Shown piece by piece: positions 29,359 through 38,202 of a stretch of 64,000 bases of DNA (position 1 is its first letter; every line of letters starts with the position of its first letter). Location of the stretch: assembly GCF_016820585.1 (NCBI RefSeq), contig NZ_JADHDX010000005.1, positions 62,001 to 126,000 on the forward strand, in the 5' to 3' direction. The position numbers and the translations under genes were made by a program. The notes below the pieces were generated by a model that ran no database searches, had not been told where the DNA came from, and saw only the letters and a list, made by a program, of their open reading frames with translations. This DNA comes from Arthrobacter beigongshangensis (GTDB taxonomy: Bacteria; Bacillota; Bacilli; Bacillales_A; Planococcaceae).

Positions 29359-29367
29359 GGGTTGGGT

Positions 29368-29406
29368 AAAACCGCTAGGGGAATGGACTTTCCTTTGGCG
29401 GTTTTA
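29368..29406 (+). terminator. terminator after msmX
   Basis: AAAACCGC (29368-29375) pairs with GCGGTTTT (29398-29405), with an inner AGGGGAA/TTCCTT stem. Confidence 0.85.
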
Positions 29407-29471
29407 TATGTGAAACGTTTGTATGATAGAATGTAAGACAATTGAATGGATGAAATAAGGGTGGAGATTGT

Positions 29472-30239
29472 GTGGAAGAATTAAAGCGACAGTTAACGAA
29501 AGAGCTACAACAGGATTTGAATGTGAAGATTTTGGACTCCTTATCATGGGGCTTGCCTGTCCATTCTATTGAGATTGCATTTCAAACGGTAAAGCGTACA
29601 CAAATGGATATTTTAATGAAGATGATGTTGATGGCTTTCCAAACGGAAGCCATTGCTGATGCAGAAGAATTAAGTGACATATTGCTAGTTGAACAGTTGT
29701 TTATCAATGATTTGATTGACAAGATGTCAAGAACTGGTGTCCTAGCCAACAAGGGAAGTTCTTTTGCATTGACCGAGGCGGGGATTCAGCAACTGGAAAG
29801 CGGTATTTTTGTCCATGAACCGGAGGATGATTCTAAAAAAGCGCTGTATAGTCCGTGTCATGAAGCTTTTCTGACAGGAAATGTTGAGGAGCTTTCATCA
29901 GATGAAGAACAAGAAACATACCGTCATCATAAGGAATTTGTTGATTGGACGGTTAAGTCTCTCGCAAAAATAGATGCAATTACTGCGTTACAATCACTTG
30001 GGGTAGAGTCGAGCGAAGGAAATGTTCAAATTGTGATTTCTAAAATAGTATCGGCTACGAATGTTCAAACAGATGCAGTGCCTTGTCTTGAATTTCGACT
30101 GTACAATAAGAATGAGGACGTGCTGTATACAAGGGTTTGGAATACGCTGTTAGGGCATTGGGATAAAGTGCTCGAAGCACAGTTAAATGAACGAGAACGG
30201 ATGGAATGGCGTGAGAAATATTTATCTGAATCCAGATAA
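29472..30239 (+). CDS. hypothetical protein, possible winged helix
   Basis: A 255-residue soluble protein that I do not recognise. It begins with GTG five bases after GTGGAG. The first 100 residues are mainly helical and contain a segment (DILLVEQLFINDLIDKMSRTGVL followed by LTEAGIQQLESG, written here in parts) that could be a winged-helix DNA-binding fold. The C-terminal part is acidic with no motif. There is no signal peptide or membrane segment. It stands alone between msmX and a convergent protease gene. Confidence 0.7.
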   Translation: MEELKRQLTKELQQDLNVKILDSLSWGLPVHSIEIAFQTVKRTQMDILMKMMLMAFQTEAIADAEELSDILLVEQLFINDLIDKMSRTGVLANKGSSFALTEAGIQQLESGIFVHEPEDDSKKALYSPCHEAFLTGNVEELSSDEEQETYRHHKEFVDWTVKSLAKIDAITALQSLGVESSEGNVQIVISKIVSATNVQTDAVPCLEFRLYNKNEDVLYTRVWNTLLGHWDKVLEAQLNERERMEWREKYLSESR

Positions 30240-30251
30240 AGCTTCCGGACG

Positions 30252-30317
30252 CAATCACGCCTTGGCGTGATTGATGAAAGTGAACAAGAGACTACTCGTT
30301 GTGAGAAGTCTCTTGTT
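30252..30317. terminator. bidirectional terminator region between convergent genes
   Basis: Two hairpins: CAATCACGCC/GGCGTGATTG (30252-30273), and AACAAGAGACT/AGTCTCTTGTT (30283-30317) with A- and T-rich flanks suitable for both strands. They separate the gene ending at 30239 from the protease gene on the other strand. Confidence 0.75.
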
Positions 30318-31102
30318 TATTCATCCACCTGCTGGTCATAATATGCGTCAATTGGTACAAAAAGCCCAACTTTCCCGTATGTTTCATGCTCTAACGTAGC
30401 AAACACAACTCCGATTACTTGACCATCATGATTGAGGACAGGACTCCCGCTATTTCCACGGTAGACGGGTGCTTTCATCATTATGACGGGCTCATCCCAA
30501 TCGCTTAATTGATGATAATCAATAATGGTTCCTTCATTAGCAATGCCCGTAAATTTTAAAGGATTACCAATGAAGTAAATAGGCTCGTCAGTTGAAAACG
30601 TCGTTTGGCTAGCTAGCTCCAAATAGGGCAAGTTTTCTCCGTCTATTTCCAATACAGCCAGATCGATGGAAGGGTATGTATGGACAACATCGGCGGTGAA
30701 CACACCTTCCCCTGGGAAAGAAACCGTCACCTTCTTATTGCCTTCAACTACATGATTATTCGTTAAAAGGGTGCCGTCACTGGAGATGGAGAATCCCGTA
30801 CCTTTGCTATCAGCTGTTGTAATGACGACTACGGATTTTTTATAGCTAGCAATATCATCTTGTGCCGATAATCTCGCGGAAGTTTTGACGAATTCAATCG
30901 CCGGAATTGAAAAGACCTCAAAAATTACTGCAAATGTATTGAAGGTCATCATCACTGCAATTAGCCAAAACAACCATTTAGGGAACGGCTGTTTCGGCTT
31001 GTGCTGCTCTTGCCCAACGTTAGCGAGTGCCTGTCGCTGTGCCTCCAACACGAGCTCTTGCAGCTCATCATCATCTATTTCTTCCTGTTCGTTGTCGTTC
31101 AA
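30317..31102 (-). CDS. membrane-anchored trypsin-like serine protease (HtrA/S1C type)
   Basis: A 261-residue protein with an acidic cytoplasmic N terminus, one membrane segment near residues 45-65 (FPKWLFWLIAVMMTFNTFAV), and an extracellular trypsin-like domain. The triad is visible as His in NNHVVEG, Asp in SIDLAVLEID and Ser in YRGNSGSPVL. It has no PDZ domain, unlike full HtrA/DegP. The frame opens with an ATG at 31120, but TTG 31102 follows GGGGTGTGA at normal distance and gives MNDNEQEE. It is a single gene that probably degrades or senses misfolded secreted protein; its substrates are unknown. Confidence 0.85.
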   Translation of the reverse strand: MNDNEQEEIDDDELQELVLEAQRQALANVGQEQHKPKQPFPKWLFWLIAVMMTFNTFAVIFEVFSIPAIEFVKTSARLSAQDDIASYKKSVVVITTADSKGTGFSISSDGTLLTNNHVVEGNKKVTVSFPGEGVFTADVVHTYPSIDLAVLEIDGENLPYLELASQTTFSTDEPIYFIGNPLKFTGIANEGTIIDYHQLSDWDEPVIMMKAPVYRGNSGSPVLNHDGQVIGVVFATLEHETYGKVGLFVPIDAYYDQQVDE

Positions 31103-31234
31103 GGAAATCACACCCCACATGTCAATGAAATCGATTGTACGATTTTATTATACATGAGGATACCTTAACTTTTTTGAAAAAGATTTAGCGTGATATAATG
31201 AGAGAAAGATTTTACTGAAATGGAGGCCTTCGAG

Positions 31235-31459
31235 ATGAGTAGATGTACAGTGGATCATTCACTTGAGGATGTAAAAAACAAGTTAAATGAACAGAGCACA
31301 TTTTTGCCACAAGAATTATACAAACACTGCAAGCTATTTTTAGAAAAATCACTGGATCAAGTGACATTAAATGAAGTTTTTCATTTGTTGAAGAAGTATG
31401 ATTTAGCTTCTGATGAAGTAAAGGAACAAAAAAATGTAGGTTTGCGAAAGCTTATTTGA
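31235..31459 (+). CDS. small hypothetical protein
   Basis: A 74-residue, lysine-rich, probably helical cytoplasmic protein that I do not recognise. The ATG at 31235 is eight bases after GGAGG (31222-31226), which makes this start firm and the gene real. It contains two cysteines (positions 4 and about 32) and no membrane segment. It lies 29 bases before the MATE exporter gene on the same strand, so the two may be cotranscribed. Confidence 0.7.
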   Translation: MSRCTVDHSLEDVKNKLNEQSTFLPQELYKHCKLFLEKSLDQVTLNEVFHLLKKYDLASDEVKEQKNVGLRKLI

Positions 31460-31488
31460 AAATTGTATATAGAAAAGAAGGCGTTTGA

Positions 31489-32862
31489 ATGGCAACAAGC
31501 ACTGCAAAAAAAGCTCCCGTAAAGCAGCTGAATTTATTTCATCTGACATGGCCGATTTTTTTTGAAGTTTTTCTTTTTATGTTAATGGGTATCGCGGATA
31601 CATTCATGTTAAGCGCTGTATCTGATGATGCTGTATCAGGCGTTGGAGCGGCAAATCAGTATGTACATATTGCAATTCTCATTCTTGAAGTTGTCGGCAA
31701 CGGGGCTGCCATTGTTGTATCACAGTATCTAGGTTCGAAAAGATATCTCGAGGCCTCTAAAATTTCAGCATTAGCTGTGACGTTGAATTTAGTAGTTGGC
31801 GTTATGATGAGTCTAATTTTCATCGTCTTTTCTAGACATATGATGGTTGCTATGAATTTGCAGGGTGAGGTACTAGAGCACGCTTCGAAATATTTAGTCA
31901 TTGTGGGCGGAGCAATTTTCTTACAGGCTATTATCAATTCATTGTCAGCTATTATTCGTGTGCATGGTTTTACCAAGCAGACAATGTACGTGTCGCTTGG
32001 TATGAATATTATTCACGTAGTCGGCAATTATGCATTAATTTTTGGGAAATTTGGTTTCCCAGAACTAGGTGTGCAAGGGGCTGCGATTTCGTCAGTTGTC
32101 AGCCGTTTCTTGGCGTTACTTGTGTTCTTCTGGTTGCTGTACCGGGTGATGGAGTATCGTGTGGAGTGGCGCTATTATATTACTTTGTCGAAAGAATACA
32201 TTCGTAAAATATTACAAATTGGTATTCCATCTGCGTTTGAGCAAGTGATGTACCAAGGCTGTCAAATTGTCTTTTTGTATTATGTGACGTATTTAGGCAC
32301 AGAATCTTTAGCAGCCAGGCAATACGCCGTGAATATTTCGATGTTTACGTACTTATTTGCCATTGCGATTGGCATGGGGACAGCGATTATCGTTGGACGG
32401 TTTGTGGGGGGGAATGAAAAAGACAACGCCTATACAAGTGTTTGGTCCAGTGTAAAATGGGCTCTTCTATTTACGGTCACAATGGTAACACTCGTCATTC
32501 TATTCCGCTATCCATTAATGGGGTTATTTACGAATAATGAGGACGTTATTAAAATAGGTGCATCCGTATTAGTGCTCAGTATTTTACTGGAAACGGGACG
32601 GACGATTAATATTATCGTTATTTCCTCATTACGTGCAGCTGGAGATGCGAAGTATCCAGTCATTATCGGAGCCTTTTCAATGGTTGCGATGAGTTTGCCG
32701 TTAGGTTATTTCTTAGTGTTCGAATTAAATATGGGACTCGTTGGCGTCTGGCTAGCTATTGCAGCCGATGAGTGGGCACGTGCGGTTATCATGTATTTCC
32801 GCTGGAAAAGCAGAAGATGGGAAAGATATGCCCTGGTGTCTCCAAATAAAAATCGAGGGTAA
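31489..32862 (+). CDS. MATE-family multidrug efflux transporter
   Basis: Integral membrane antiporter of 457 residues with about 12 hydrophobic segments in two MatE repeats. Motifs such as TWPIFFEVFLFMLMGIADTFMLS at the N terminus (spanning about residues 18-40), GVQGAAISSVVSR near residue 195 and GLVGVWLAIAADEWARA near the C terminus are characteristic. It exports cationic compounds with sodium or proton exchange. AAGAAGG precedes the ATG. The substrate cannot be told from sequence. Confidence 0.92.
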   Translation: MATSTAKKAPVKQLNLFHLTWPIFFEVFLFMLMGIADTFMLSAVSDDAVSGVGAANQYVHIAILILEVVGNGAAIVVSQYLGSKRYLEASKISALAVTLNLVVGVMMSLIFIVFSRHMMVAMNLQGEVLEHASKYLVIVGGAIFLQAIINSLSAIIRVHGFTKQTMYVSLGMNIIHVVGNYALIFGKFGFPELGVQGAAISSVVSRFLALLVFFWLLYRVMEYRVEWRYYITLSKEYIRKILQIGIPSAFEQVMYQGCQIVFLYYVTYLGTESLAARQYAVNISMFTYLFAIAIGMGTAIIVGRFVGGNEKDNAYTSVWSSVKWALLFTVTMVTLVILFRYPLMGLFTNNEDVIKIGASVLVLSILLETGRTINIIVISSLRAAGDAKYPVIIGAFSMVAMSLPLGYFLVFELNMGLVGVWLAIAADEWARAVIMYFRWKSRRWERYALVSPNKNRG

Positions 32863-32947
32863 TACTTTTGTACTGAAAGGATAATCAATTTAACCGATAT
32901 TGTATATAAGGATGTAAATGCGACTTTATATGCGAGAGGGTGAAAAT

Positions 32948-33502
32948 ATGAAAATCAATGGAAGTCCAGCTTATGTGAAAATGGTTAAAGGGTTAATTGA
33001 TCATCAGAAAAAGTCTTTTGAAGGTACGTTAAAGCCTAACAATAAGTTCTTTAAAGAGTCATCTGTTGAACTACCTCCTGAAATCCAACAAATGCGCAGA
33101 TTATTGGAGGATAAGAAAAAAGCACTAGAAAAGTTAGATGTCGATCAAACTGCTAAGAAAATTGCGCGTGGTGAAATGATAACTGAAGATGAACGGGAAA
33201 AATTGCGTGCAACTGATCCTGAAAAGCTAAGAAAGGCAGAAGAGGCAAATGAAAAGCGTGCATCTGTTAGTAGGCGACTGGCAAATGCTAAAACTAAAAC
33301 GGAAGTACAGTCGATTCTTGCCGGTGAAAAATCAATGGCGCTTATGATTTATGATAAAGGTGATCAGGTACTCGGTGAATTATATTTAGAGGCAGTTGGA
33401 AAAGCAGAAATCGATTATTACCAGGGAAAAAAATCTAATTCCGCTGCATTTCGAACTGATAATGTTACTAAACGAGCCTATTTATTTGATATGCGCTTGT
33501 AA
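32948..33502 (+). CDS. hypothetical protein, charged and helical
   Basis: A 184-residue protein that I do not recognise. The ATG at 32948 follows GAGAGGGTG; an upstream in-frame ATG at 32918 has no ribosome site. The central part (residues 50-115) is rich in Lys and Glu and likely forms a helical hairpin or coiled coil. The C-terminal 70 residues look globular (AGEKSMALMIYDKGDQVLGELYLEA, over about residues 128-152). There is no signal peptide or membrane segment. It stands between the MATE and yunC genes. Confidence 0.7.
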   Translation: MKINGSPAYVKMVKGLIDHQKKSFEGTLKPNNKFFKESSVELPPEIQQMRRLLEDKKKALEKLDVDQTAKKIARGEMITEDEREKLRATDPEKLRKAEEANEKRASVSRRLANAKTKTEVQSILAGEKSMALMIYDKGDQVLGELYLEAVGKAEIDYYQGKKSNSAAFRTDNVTKRAYLFDMRL

Positions 33503-33559
33503 CAGATGAACAACTTAGATGCCCTTTCCATATGTATAGAAAGGAAAGGGGCGGGTAAG

Positions 33560-33862
33560 ATGATTACATCAGCATCCATCGATATTGAAGGTCACTCATT
33601 TACAGCGGTAACAGTGTATTTACCAAAAACGACCTTGTTAACAGTATCTAATGACAACGGCTATATTATGTGTGGCGCATTAGATGTTGGGCTTCTCAAC
33701 ACGCAGTTACAGGATCGGAAAATAATTGCGGGGCGTGCAGTTGGCGTCAAGACGATTGAGCAATTGCTGCAAGCACCACTGGAGTCAGTTACACTGGAAG
33801 CAGAGCGACTTGGTATTCATGCAGGAATGACTGGGGAGAAGGCTTTGCTGAAAATGGCATAA
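33560..33862 (+). CDS. yunC: YunC family protein (DUF1805)
   Basis: A 100-residue cytoplasmic protein of the DUF1805/YunC family, with the characteristic GYIMCGALDVGLLN and IAGRAVGVKTIEQLLQAPL segments. The frame continues upstream to 33506, but ATG 33560 follows AAAGGGGCGGG and gives the family's standard length. The function is unknown. It is followed by a 138-base gap and a YitT-family gene. Confidence 0.85.
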   Translation: MITSASIDIEGHSFTAVTVYLPKTTLLTVSNDNGYIMCGALDVGLLNTQLQDRKIIAGRAVGVKTIEQLLQAPLESVTLEAERLGIHAGMTGEKALLKMA

Positions 33863-34000
33863 ACAATGAAGAAGATACTTTCCCGAAAAATTAGTATTTG
33901 GGAAGATATCTTCTTTATTTTGATAAATATCCATATATTCAGTATAATTAGTATTTAACGTCAGTAATTTATTGTTAATTAGGTTCACGGGAGGTTTCTT

Positions 34001-34861
34001 ATGTTTTTCATCGAGGCAAAACGGATTATTGTTGTTATTTTTGGTTCATTATTAGTGGCTATCTCATTGAACTTTTTTTTGATCAATGCCAATGTGTACG
34101 CAAGTGGCTTTGCAGGTGCGGCACAGTTGACATCCAGCGTATTTATGGATTTTCTAAACATCAATGTCAGCACGGGAATTCTATTGCTGTTATTCAATAT
34201 TCCAGTTTTTATATTGGGATGGTTTAAAGTAGGGAAAGGCTTCACCATTTATAGTATCGTTTCTGTTATTTTTGCTACATTGTTTATGGAAATCTTGCCC
34301 GTACTGTCTGTGTCGAATGATATTATTTTAAATGCAGTATTTGGTGGTGTGATTGCTGGAGTTGGTGTTGGAGTATCCTTGAAATTAGGTGCCTCAACTG
34401 GTGGGATGGATATTGTTGCGATGGTTTTATCGCGTTTACAGGATAAGCCGATTGGCACGTATTTTTTACTTCTAAATGGTGTGATTATCGTGTTAGCTGG
34501 CATTGTTTATGAGCCAGAAAATGCTTTATATACGATGCTTGCTTTATACGTAACGACAGCAGTCATCGATATGATCCACACCCGCCATGAAAAAGTAACA
34601 GCCATGATTGTGACAGGTAAAGTTGATGAATTGCAGCTGGCCATTCATCAAAAAATGGTACGTGGTATAACAATTCTTCCGGCAAAAGGTGCTTATTCAA
34701 AGGAAGATAAAAGTATGCTGTACCTTGTGATTACACGCTATGAGTTATATGATTTGGAGACAATTATAAAGGACGTTGATCCGAATGCTTTTACAAACAT
34801 TGTTCAAACAGTAGGGATTTTTGGCTTCTTTCGTCGCGAAGGAGAAGTCGTCGTCAAGTAA
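34001..34861 (+). CDS. YitT family membrane protein (DUF161/DUF2179)
   Basis: A 286-residue membrane protein with five or six hydrophobic segments in its first 200 residues, including LKLGASTGGMDIVAMVLSR in a glycine-rich stretch near residue 130, and a C-terminal soluble DUF2179 domain (ending TNIVQTVGIFGFFRREGEVV). Bacillus genomes carry several paralogues, such as YitT, YpjC and YvjA, of uncertain transport function. GGGAGG precedes the ATG. No paralogue-level symbol is justified. Confidence 0.88.
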   Translation: MFFIEAKRIIVVIFGSLLVAISLNFFLINANVYASGFAGAAQLTSSVFMDFLNINVSTGILLLLFNIPVFILGWFKVGKGFTIYSIVSVIFATLFMEILPVLSVSNDIILNAVFGGVIAGVGVGVSLKLGASTGGMDIVAMVLSRLQDKPIGTYFLLLNGVIIVLAGIVYEPENALYTMLALYVTTAVIDMIHTRHEKVTAMIVTGKVDELQLAIHQKMVRGITILPAKGAYSKEDKSMLYLVITRYELYDLETIIKDVDPNAFTNIVQTVGIFGFFRREGEVVVK

Positions 34862-34932
34862 CAAACCCGAGTCACAATAAAGTATCATTCTCTCCGAATT
34901 TGCTCATCCTATCTACAAGGAGGTGTGATACG

Positions 34933-35088
34933 ATGGCTCAAGAAATCCTTTGCGAAGTGAATAATTGTAAGTTTTGGAGTGCTGGGGACAAATGCAGTGC
35001 AAAATCTATTTATGTCGTCAGCCAAAAAGGTAAAAAGGCAACAAGTAGTGAAGAAACGGATTGTAAAACATTTGTACCGAGGGACTAA
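34933..35088 (+). CDS. DUF1540 domain protein
   Basis: A 51-residue protein with the conserved cysteine pattern of DUF1540 (CEVNNCKFW, then KCSAKSI, and DCKTFVP near the end), probably a small metal-binding fold. The ATG at 34933 follows a strong AAGGAGGTG site, so the longer frame from 34900 is not used. Related genes in Bacillus are often sporulation-associated; that link is family knowledge and is not shown here. A strong terminator follows. Confidence 0.85.
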   Translation: MAQEILCEVNNCKFWSAGDKCSAKSIYVVSQKGKKATSSEETDCKTFVPRD

Positions 35089-35114
35089 GGGTCACCATTC
35101 ATGCCCCAACAATG

Positions 35115-35151
35115 CTCCTTCTACGAAAGCTAGTCGTAGAAGGAGTTTTTT
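35115..35151 (+). terminator. Rho-independent terminator after the DUF1540 gene
   Basis: CTCCTTCTACGA pairs perfectly with TCGTAGAAGGAG (12 bp) and six T residues follow. Confidence 0.95.
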
Positions 35152-35279
35152 GTTGAATTATTTTTTAATAAAGTAGAATGATGAATATTGTGACTGTTTA
35201 AGATGACTTAAAAATATGTCTAACCCCTTATGAATCATGTATAATCATAAAGAATGTACTAATTAAAGGACGTGTTTTT

Positions 35280-36266
35280 GTGGTAGGACGTAACGAGCCA
35301 TGCCCGTGTGGCAGTGGCAAGAAGTATAAAAAATGCTGTGAATCGAAAGCGGCATTGTCAATAGAAGAAGTGAAGGTAGAAGAGTTGGAGCGTATTTTGC
35401 AAGTTTTCTATGAAGAGTATCCTGAAAGACGTGACGTAGGAGAGTACTTGCAAGTAGCGAACAAGTGGAAAGAGTCGCTACAGACCTATTTATTAGAAGA
35501 AATGATTGAAGCGATTGCAGTAGATGAATTCTTTTTCCATCATAGACCAGAGATTTGGACGGGCTATTTAGAAAAGCAACGTAAAAAAGCACTTCGTCCC
35601 TCAGTTGTAAATATTTTAGAAACTTGGAGCCATCCACGTGCTTTCATCGGAGAAGTCGTTGCAGTAGATGAGGTCTATCTAACTGTAAAAAGTATTTTCG
35701 AGGATGAAACTATCCAGTTAAGACGTGAAAGTGAGAAACCAGTCCCAGTAGGGGTGCATCTCTATTGCTTCATCTTGCCAGATGGAACGGCAAAGGAAAA
35801 TCATTATTTAGCAATATCGAGTTTACTATTCTTCCCAACAGACCATCAACAAGTATTTAAACAGTTTGCGAAGCAGTTTGAAGTACAACAAAACCCCGTT
35901 TCAATATTTTTAAAAGAAAACGGTATTGCATTTTGGCAACTGCTTGGTGAAGATGGCTATGGTGGAGGAGAATTTACCAATTTTGAGGCAGGTGTCCTAC
36001 TCGAAGTCATCGATTTTTTAGAGAAGAATGAGCGGAAGTCTGAAAAGTTAGTAGAAGTATTGGAAGATTATTTGGTGGAGCAACAGCCGAGTGCTCGTAA
36101 AGAAGTAGCGATTGCAGCTGGAGCGATTCGTTTTGGTCAGGAAAATGGATTATTTGAGCCGCTACCATTGACTATTAAAGAAATTGCAGAGTGGTTTGAA
36201 GTTTCTACCTCTACTTTGAATAAATACTATAATGATCTAAATGGGTATTACGCAAGCAAGGAATAA
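35280..36266 (+). CDS. SEC-C metal-binding domain protein
   Basis: A 328-residue protein opening with the zinc-binding SEC-C motif GRNEPCPCGSGKKYKKCCES (residues 3-22), like that at the C terminus of SecA. The middle is helical without a known motif, and the C terminus holds a possible helix-turn-helix (IKEIAEWFEVSTSTLNKYYND, about residues 300-320). It starts at GTG 35280 behind AAAGGACG. It may be a nucleic-acid or ribosome-associated protein, but the function is not established. A terminator follows. Confidence 0.85.
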   Translation: MVGRNEPCPCGSGKKYKKCCESKAALSIEEVKVEELERILQVFYEEYPERRDVGEYLQVANKWKESLQTYLLEEMIEAIAVDEFFFHHRPEIWTGYLEKQRKKALRPSVVNILETWSHPRAFIGEVVAVDEVYLTVKSIFEDETIQLRRESEKPVPVGVHLYCFILPDGTAKENHYLAISSLLFFPTDHQQVFKQFAKQFEVQQNPVSIFLKENGIAFWQLLGEDGYGGGEFTNFEAGVLLEVIDFLEKNERKSEKLVEVLEDYLVEQQPSARKEVAIAAGAIRFGQENGLFEPLPLTIKEIAEWFEVSTSTLNKYYNDLNGYYASKE

Positions 36267-36275
36267 ATAGAAAAC

Positions 36276-36317
36276 ATCTCACTTACTGGAGCAATTCAGT
36301 TGAGTGGGATTTTTATT
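36276..36317 (+). terminator. terminator after the SEC-C gene
   Basis: ATCTCACT (36276-36283) pairs with AGTGGGAT (36303-36310, one G-U), with inner ACTG/CAGT, followed by TTTTTATT. Confidence 0.8.
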
Positions 36318-36424
36318 ATATCGAAAAGGAACTTCGAAATCCTTTTTTTATAAATGTATTTCAAGATTAATCCGATAATTGCTGATATAATAATATGAAA
36401 AACCTTTTGAAAGGATAAAAGGAT

Positions 36425-36892
36425 ATGAAACTACATTTTTATCAGCCAGAGTTTGATAAACATATCGAAACATATCTATTAACGGATGAACAGCTTCAGT
36501 TCACAGGCATACCGAAGGAATCAATTGAGTTTTCAAAGGCGGAAGATAATCACTACCCCATCTTAGTACTAGAAAACGACCAGCTAGTTACATTTTTTGC
36601 TTTACATACATGCGAGGGCGTAGAGCCTTACTCAGAGAATGCGAATGCAATACTAATCAGAACTTTTTCAACCGATTTTCATCACCAGCGTAAGGGGTAT
36701 GCGCAGCAAGCATTATCGCTTGTGCCGGAATTTGTCACTGAACATTTTGCAGGGATTAATGAAATTATTCTAGCTGTCAATGTAAGAAATAAGCCAGCGC
36801 AAGCTTTGTATGCGAAATGTGGGTTTGTCGACAAAGGTGTTCGAGCGATGGGGCGAAGAGGAGAATTAATTGTATTGAGCTATTATTTGTAG
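36425..36892 (+). CDS. GNAT family N-acetyltransferase
   Basis: A 155-residue acetyl-CoA-dependent acyltransferase. Motif A is seen in FSTDFHHQRKGYAQQALSL (near residue 85) and motif B in AVNVRNKPAQALYAKCGFVDKG (spanning residues 117-138), typical of the Gcn5-related fold. AAAGGATAAAAGGAT precedes the ATG. The substrate is unknown. It lies upstream of cutC with a 39-base gap and may be cotranscribed. Confidence 0.9.
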   Translation: MKLHFYQPEFDKHIETYLLTDEQLQFTGIPKESIEFSKAEDNHYPILVLENDQLVTFFALHTCEGVEPYSENANAILIRTFSTDFHHQRKGYAQQALSLVPEFVTEHFAGINEIILAVNVRNKPAQALYAKCGFVDKGVRAMGRRGELIVLSYYL

Positions 36893-36931
36893 GGTTCATA
36901 TAGTGTTTTTAATTCATAGGAGGTAAATAAA

Positions 36932-37630
36932 ATGATGTTAGAAATTATTGCAACGAGTGTAGCAGATGCGATTGCTGCGGAGCGAAGTGGTGCAGATCGG
37001 TTGGAGCTTTGCGCAGCCTTGTCTGAAGGCGGGCTAACGCCGAGTTTAGGTTTGGTGGAAGCTGTTGTGGAAGCGGTTAGTATTCCGGTCCATGTTATTG
37101 TTCGACCACATAGCAGAACTTTTCAATATGACGAAAGTGATTTAACTGTCATGCTCGCAGATATTAGGTATATTAAGCAGGCGGGAGCTGCGGGTATTGT
37201 AATTGGTGTATTGAATGAGGATAACGAAGTCAATACGAGAGCTTTATCACGTTTATTGACAGAGGCAGGGGGAATGAAAGTCACCTTCCATCGCGCATTT
37301 GACGATATCGCTAATCAGCTGGAGGCGTTAGAAGTTATTGCTAGTTTCCCGCAAATTCAACGGATTTTAACTTCTGGTGGGCAAGCGCCCGCGCCAGAAG
37401 CAGCTGAACAGTTGAAAAAATTGGTGGATAAGTCCCGTAATACTTCAGTTCGTATTTTGGCGGGTAATGGCATGAGCCCTGAAACGTTATCTACATTGGT
37501 GAGGGTAACAGGGTTGGAAGAGGTTCATTTTGGCTCGGCTGTTCGCGTGAATCGAAGCTTCATGTATCCGATTGATGAGGCGGTTATTGCTGGGGTGAAA
37601 AGTGAGCTTATGCAGTTGGGTGAATCGTAA
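36932..37630 (+). CDS. cutC: CutC family protein
   Basis: A 232-residue TIM-barrel protein of the CutC family. Recognisable segments are EIIATSVADAIAAERSGADRLELC at the N terminus (residues 4-27), VHVIVRPHSRTFQYDESD near residue 55, and KVTFHRAFDD near residue 120. CutC was named for copper homeostasis, but its biochemical role remains uncertain. The ATG follows AGGAGG, and a second ATG at 36935 is equally possible. A terminator ends the unit. Confidence 0.9.
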   Translation: MMLEIIATSVADAIAAERSGADRLELCAALSEGGLTPSLGLVEAVVEAVSIPVHVIVRPHSRTFQYDESDLTVMLADIRYIKQAGAAGIVIGVLNEDNEVNTRALSRLLTEAGGMKVTFHRAFDDIANQLEALEVIASFPQIQRILTSGGQAPAPEAAEQLKKLVDKSRNTSVRILAGNGMSPETLSTLVRVTGLEEVHFGSAVRVNRSFMYPIDEAVIAGVKSELMQLGES

Positions 37631-37655
37631 GGAAAAGACACATAGGCGGTTTAAC

Positions 37656-37697
37656 AATACCAGATCATAGCAAATTGCTGTTGATCTGGTATTTTTG
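37656..37697 (+). terminator. Rho-independent terminator after cutC
   Basis: AATACCAGATCA (37656-37667) pairs with TGATCTGGTATT (37682-37693), with inner AGCAA/TTGCT, and T residues follow. Confidence 0.95.
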
Positions 37698-37813
37698 TGT
37701 TGTAAAGGATGTGCGGTAAGAAATGTCCTCCACTATTGTCATGTTATTTTGATGCTGCATATTGTAATAAGTGTGGCAAAAATTCGAAGGGAATCCTCTT
37801 GTGTTCTTTTTTT

Positions 37814-37854
37814 CTTGTTATTTATTGACAAGGAAATAACAAGTTCAGTAAGAT
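37814..37854 (+). promoter_or_regulatory. glmS promoter framed by an inverted repeat
   Basis: A TTGACA -35 (37825-37830) and TAAGAT -10 (37849-37854), 18 bases apart, precede the ribozyme leader. The -35 hexamer lies inside the 10-base loop of a perfect inverted repeat, CTTGTTATTT (37814-37823) and AAATAACAAG (37834-37843), which could be a protein-binding site. Confidence 0.6.
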
Positions 37855-37950
37855 AATAAAGTTGATCCGTAACTGCTTTGAATGAAAAGCCTAATGATCA
37901 CCGCGTGGAAGGGAGTGAACAATACGCGTTACACATAAATCGGAAAACAG

Positions 37951-38120
37951 TTAAAGCGCCAGTGCTGAAAAAATCGGAAGCTATCTATTTTCAGCAGACG
38001 AGGTGGAGGAGTATCGAATCTTCGGCGGAAGCCTCCCGATCGCAATTGCCCGGTTGTAATTTTTGCTAGCAAATCGTTTGAGTAATCGAACGGACAAAGA
38101 AGCAAAAAGGCAAAGTTCTT
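37951..38120 (+). ncRNA. glmS ribozyme-riboswitch
   Basis: Self-cleaving leader activated by glucosamine-6-phosphate. The conserved cleavage-site element AAGCGCC (cleavage expected between 37955 and 37956), the core GACGAGGTGGAGG (37997-38009), ATCGAA with CTTCGGCGG (38013-38028), and GCCTCCCG (38031-38038) match the glmS ribozyme consensus. P2 is formed by TGCTGAAAA/TTTTCAGCA. The 3' boundary is approximate. Cleavage lowers glmS message when its product accumulates. Confidence 0.93.
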
Positions 38121-38202
38121 AAGTAATATGCAAGTACACTTCGCTCATGTAGCTGGGGTGTAGTTAAGTGTTGCTAATTTTGCAAACATCGGAGGAAACG
38201 AC

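Noticed and set aside
35263-35637. 124-codon minus-strand frame over the SEC-C gene
   Set aside because: The plus-strand gene has a clear SEC-C motif and ribosome site; the antisense frame has neither.
37878-38069. 63-codon frame upstream of glmS
   Set aside because: It lies across the glmS ribozyme core, which explains the sequence.
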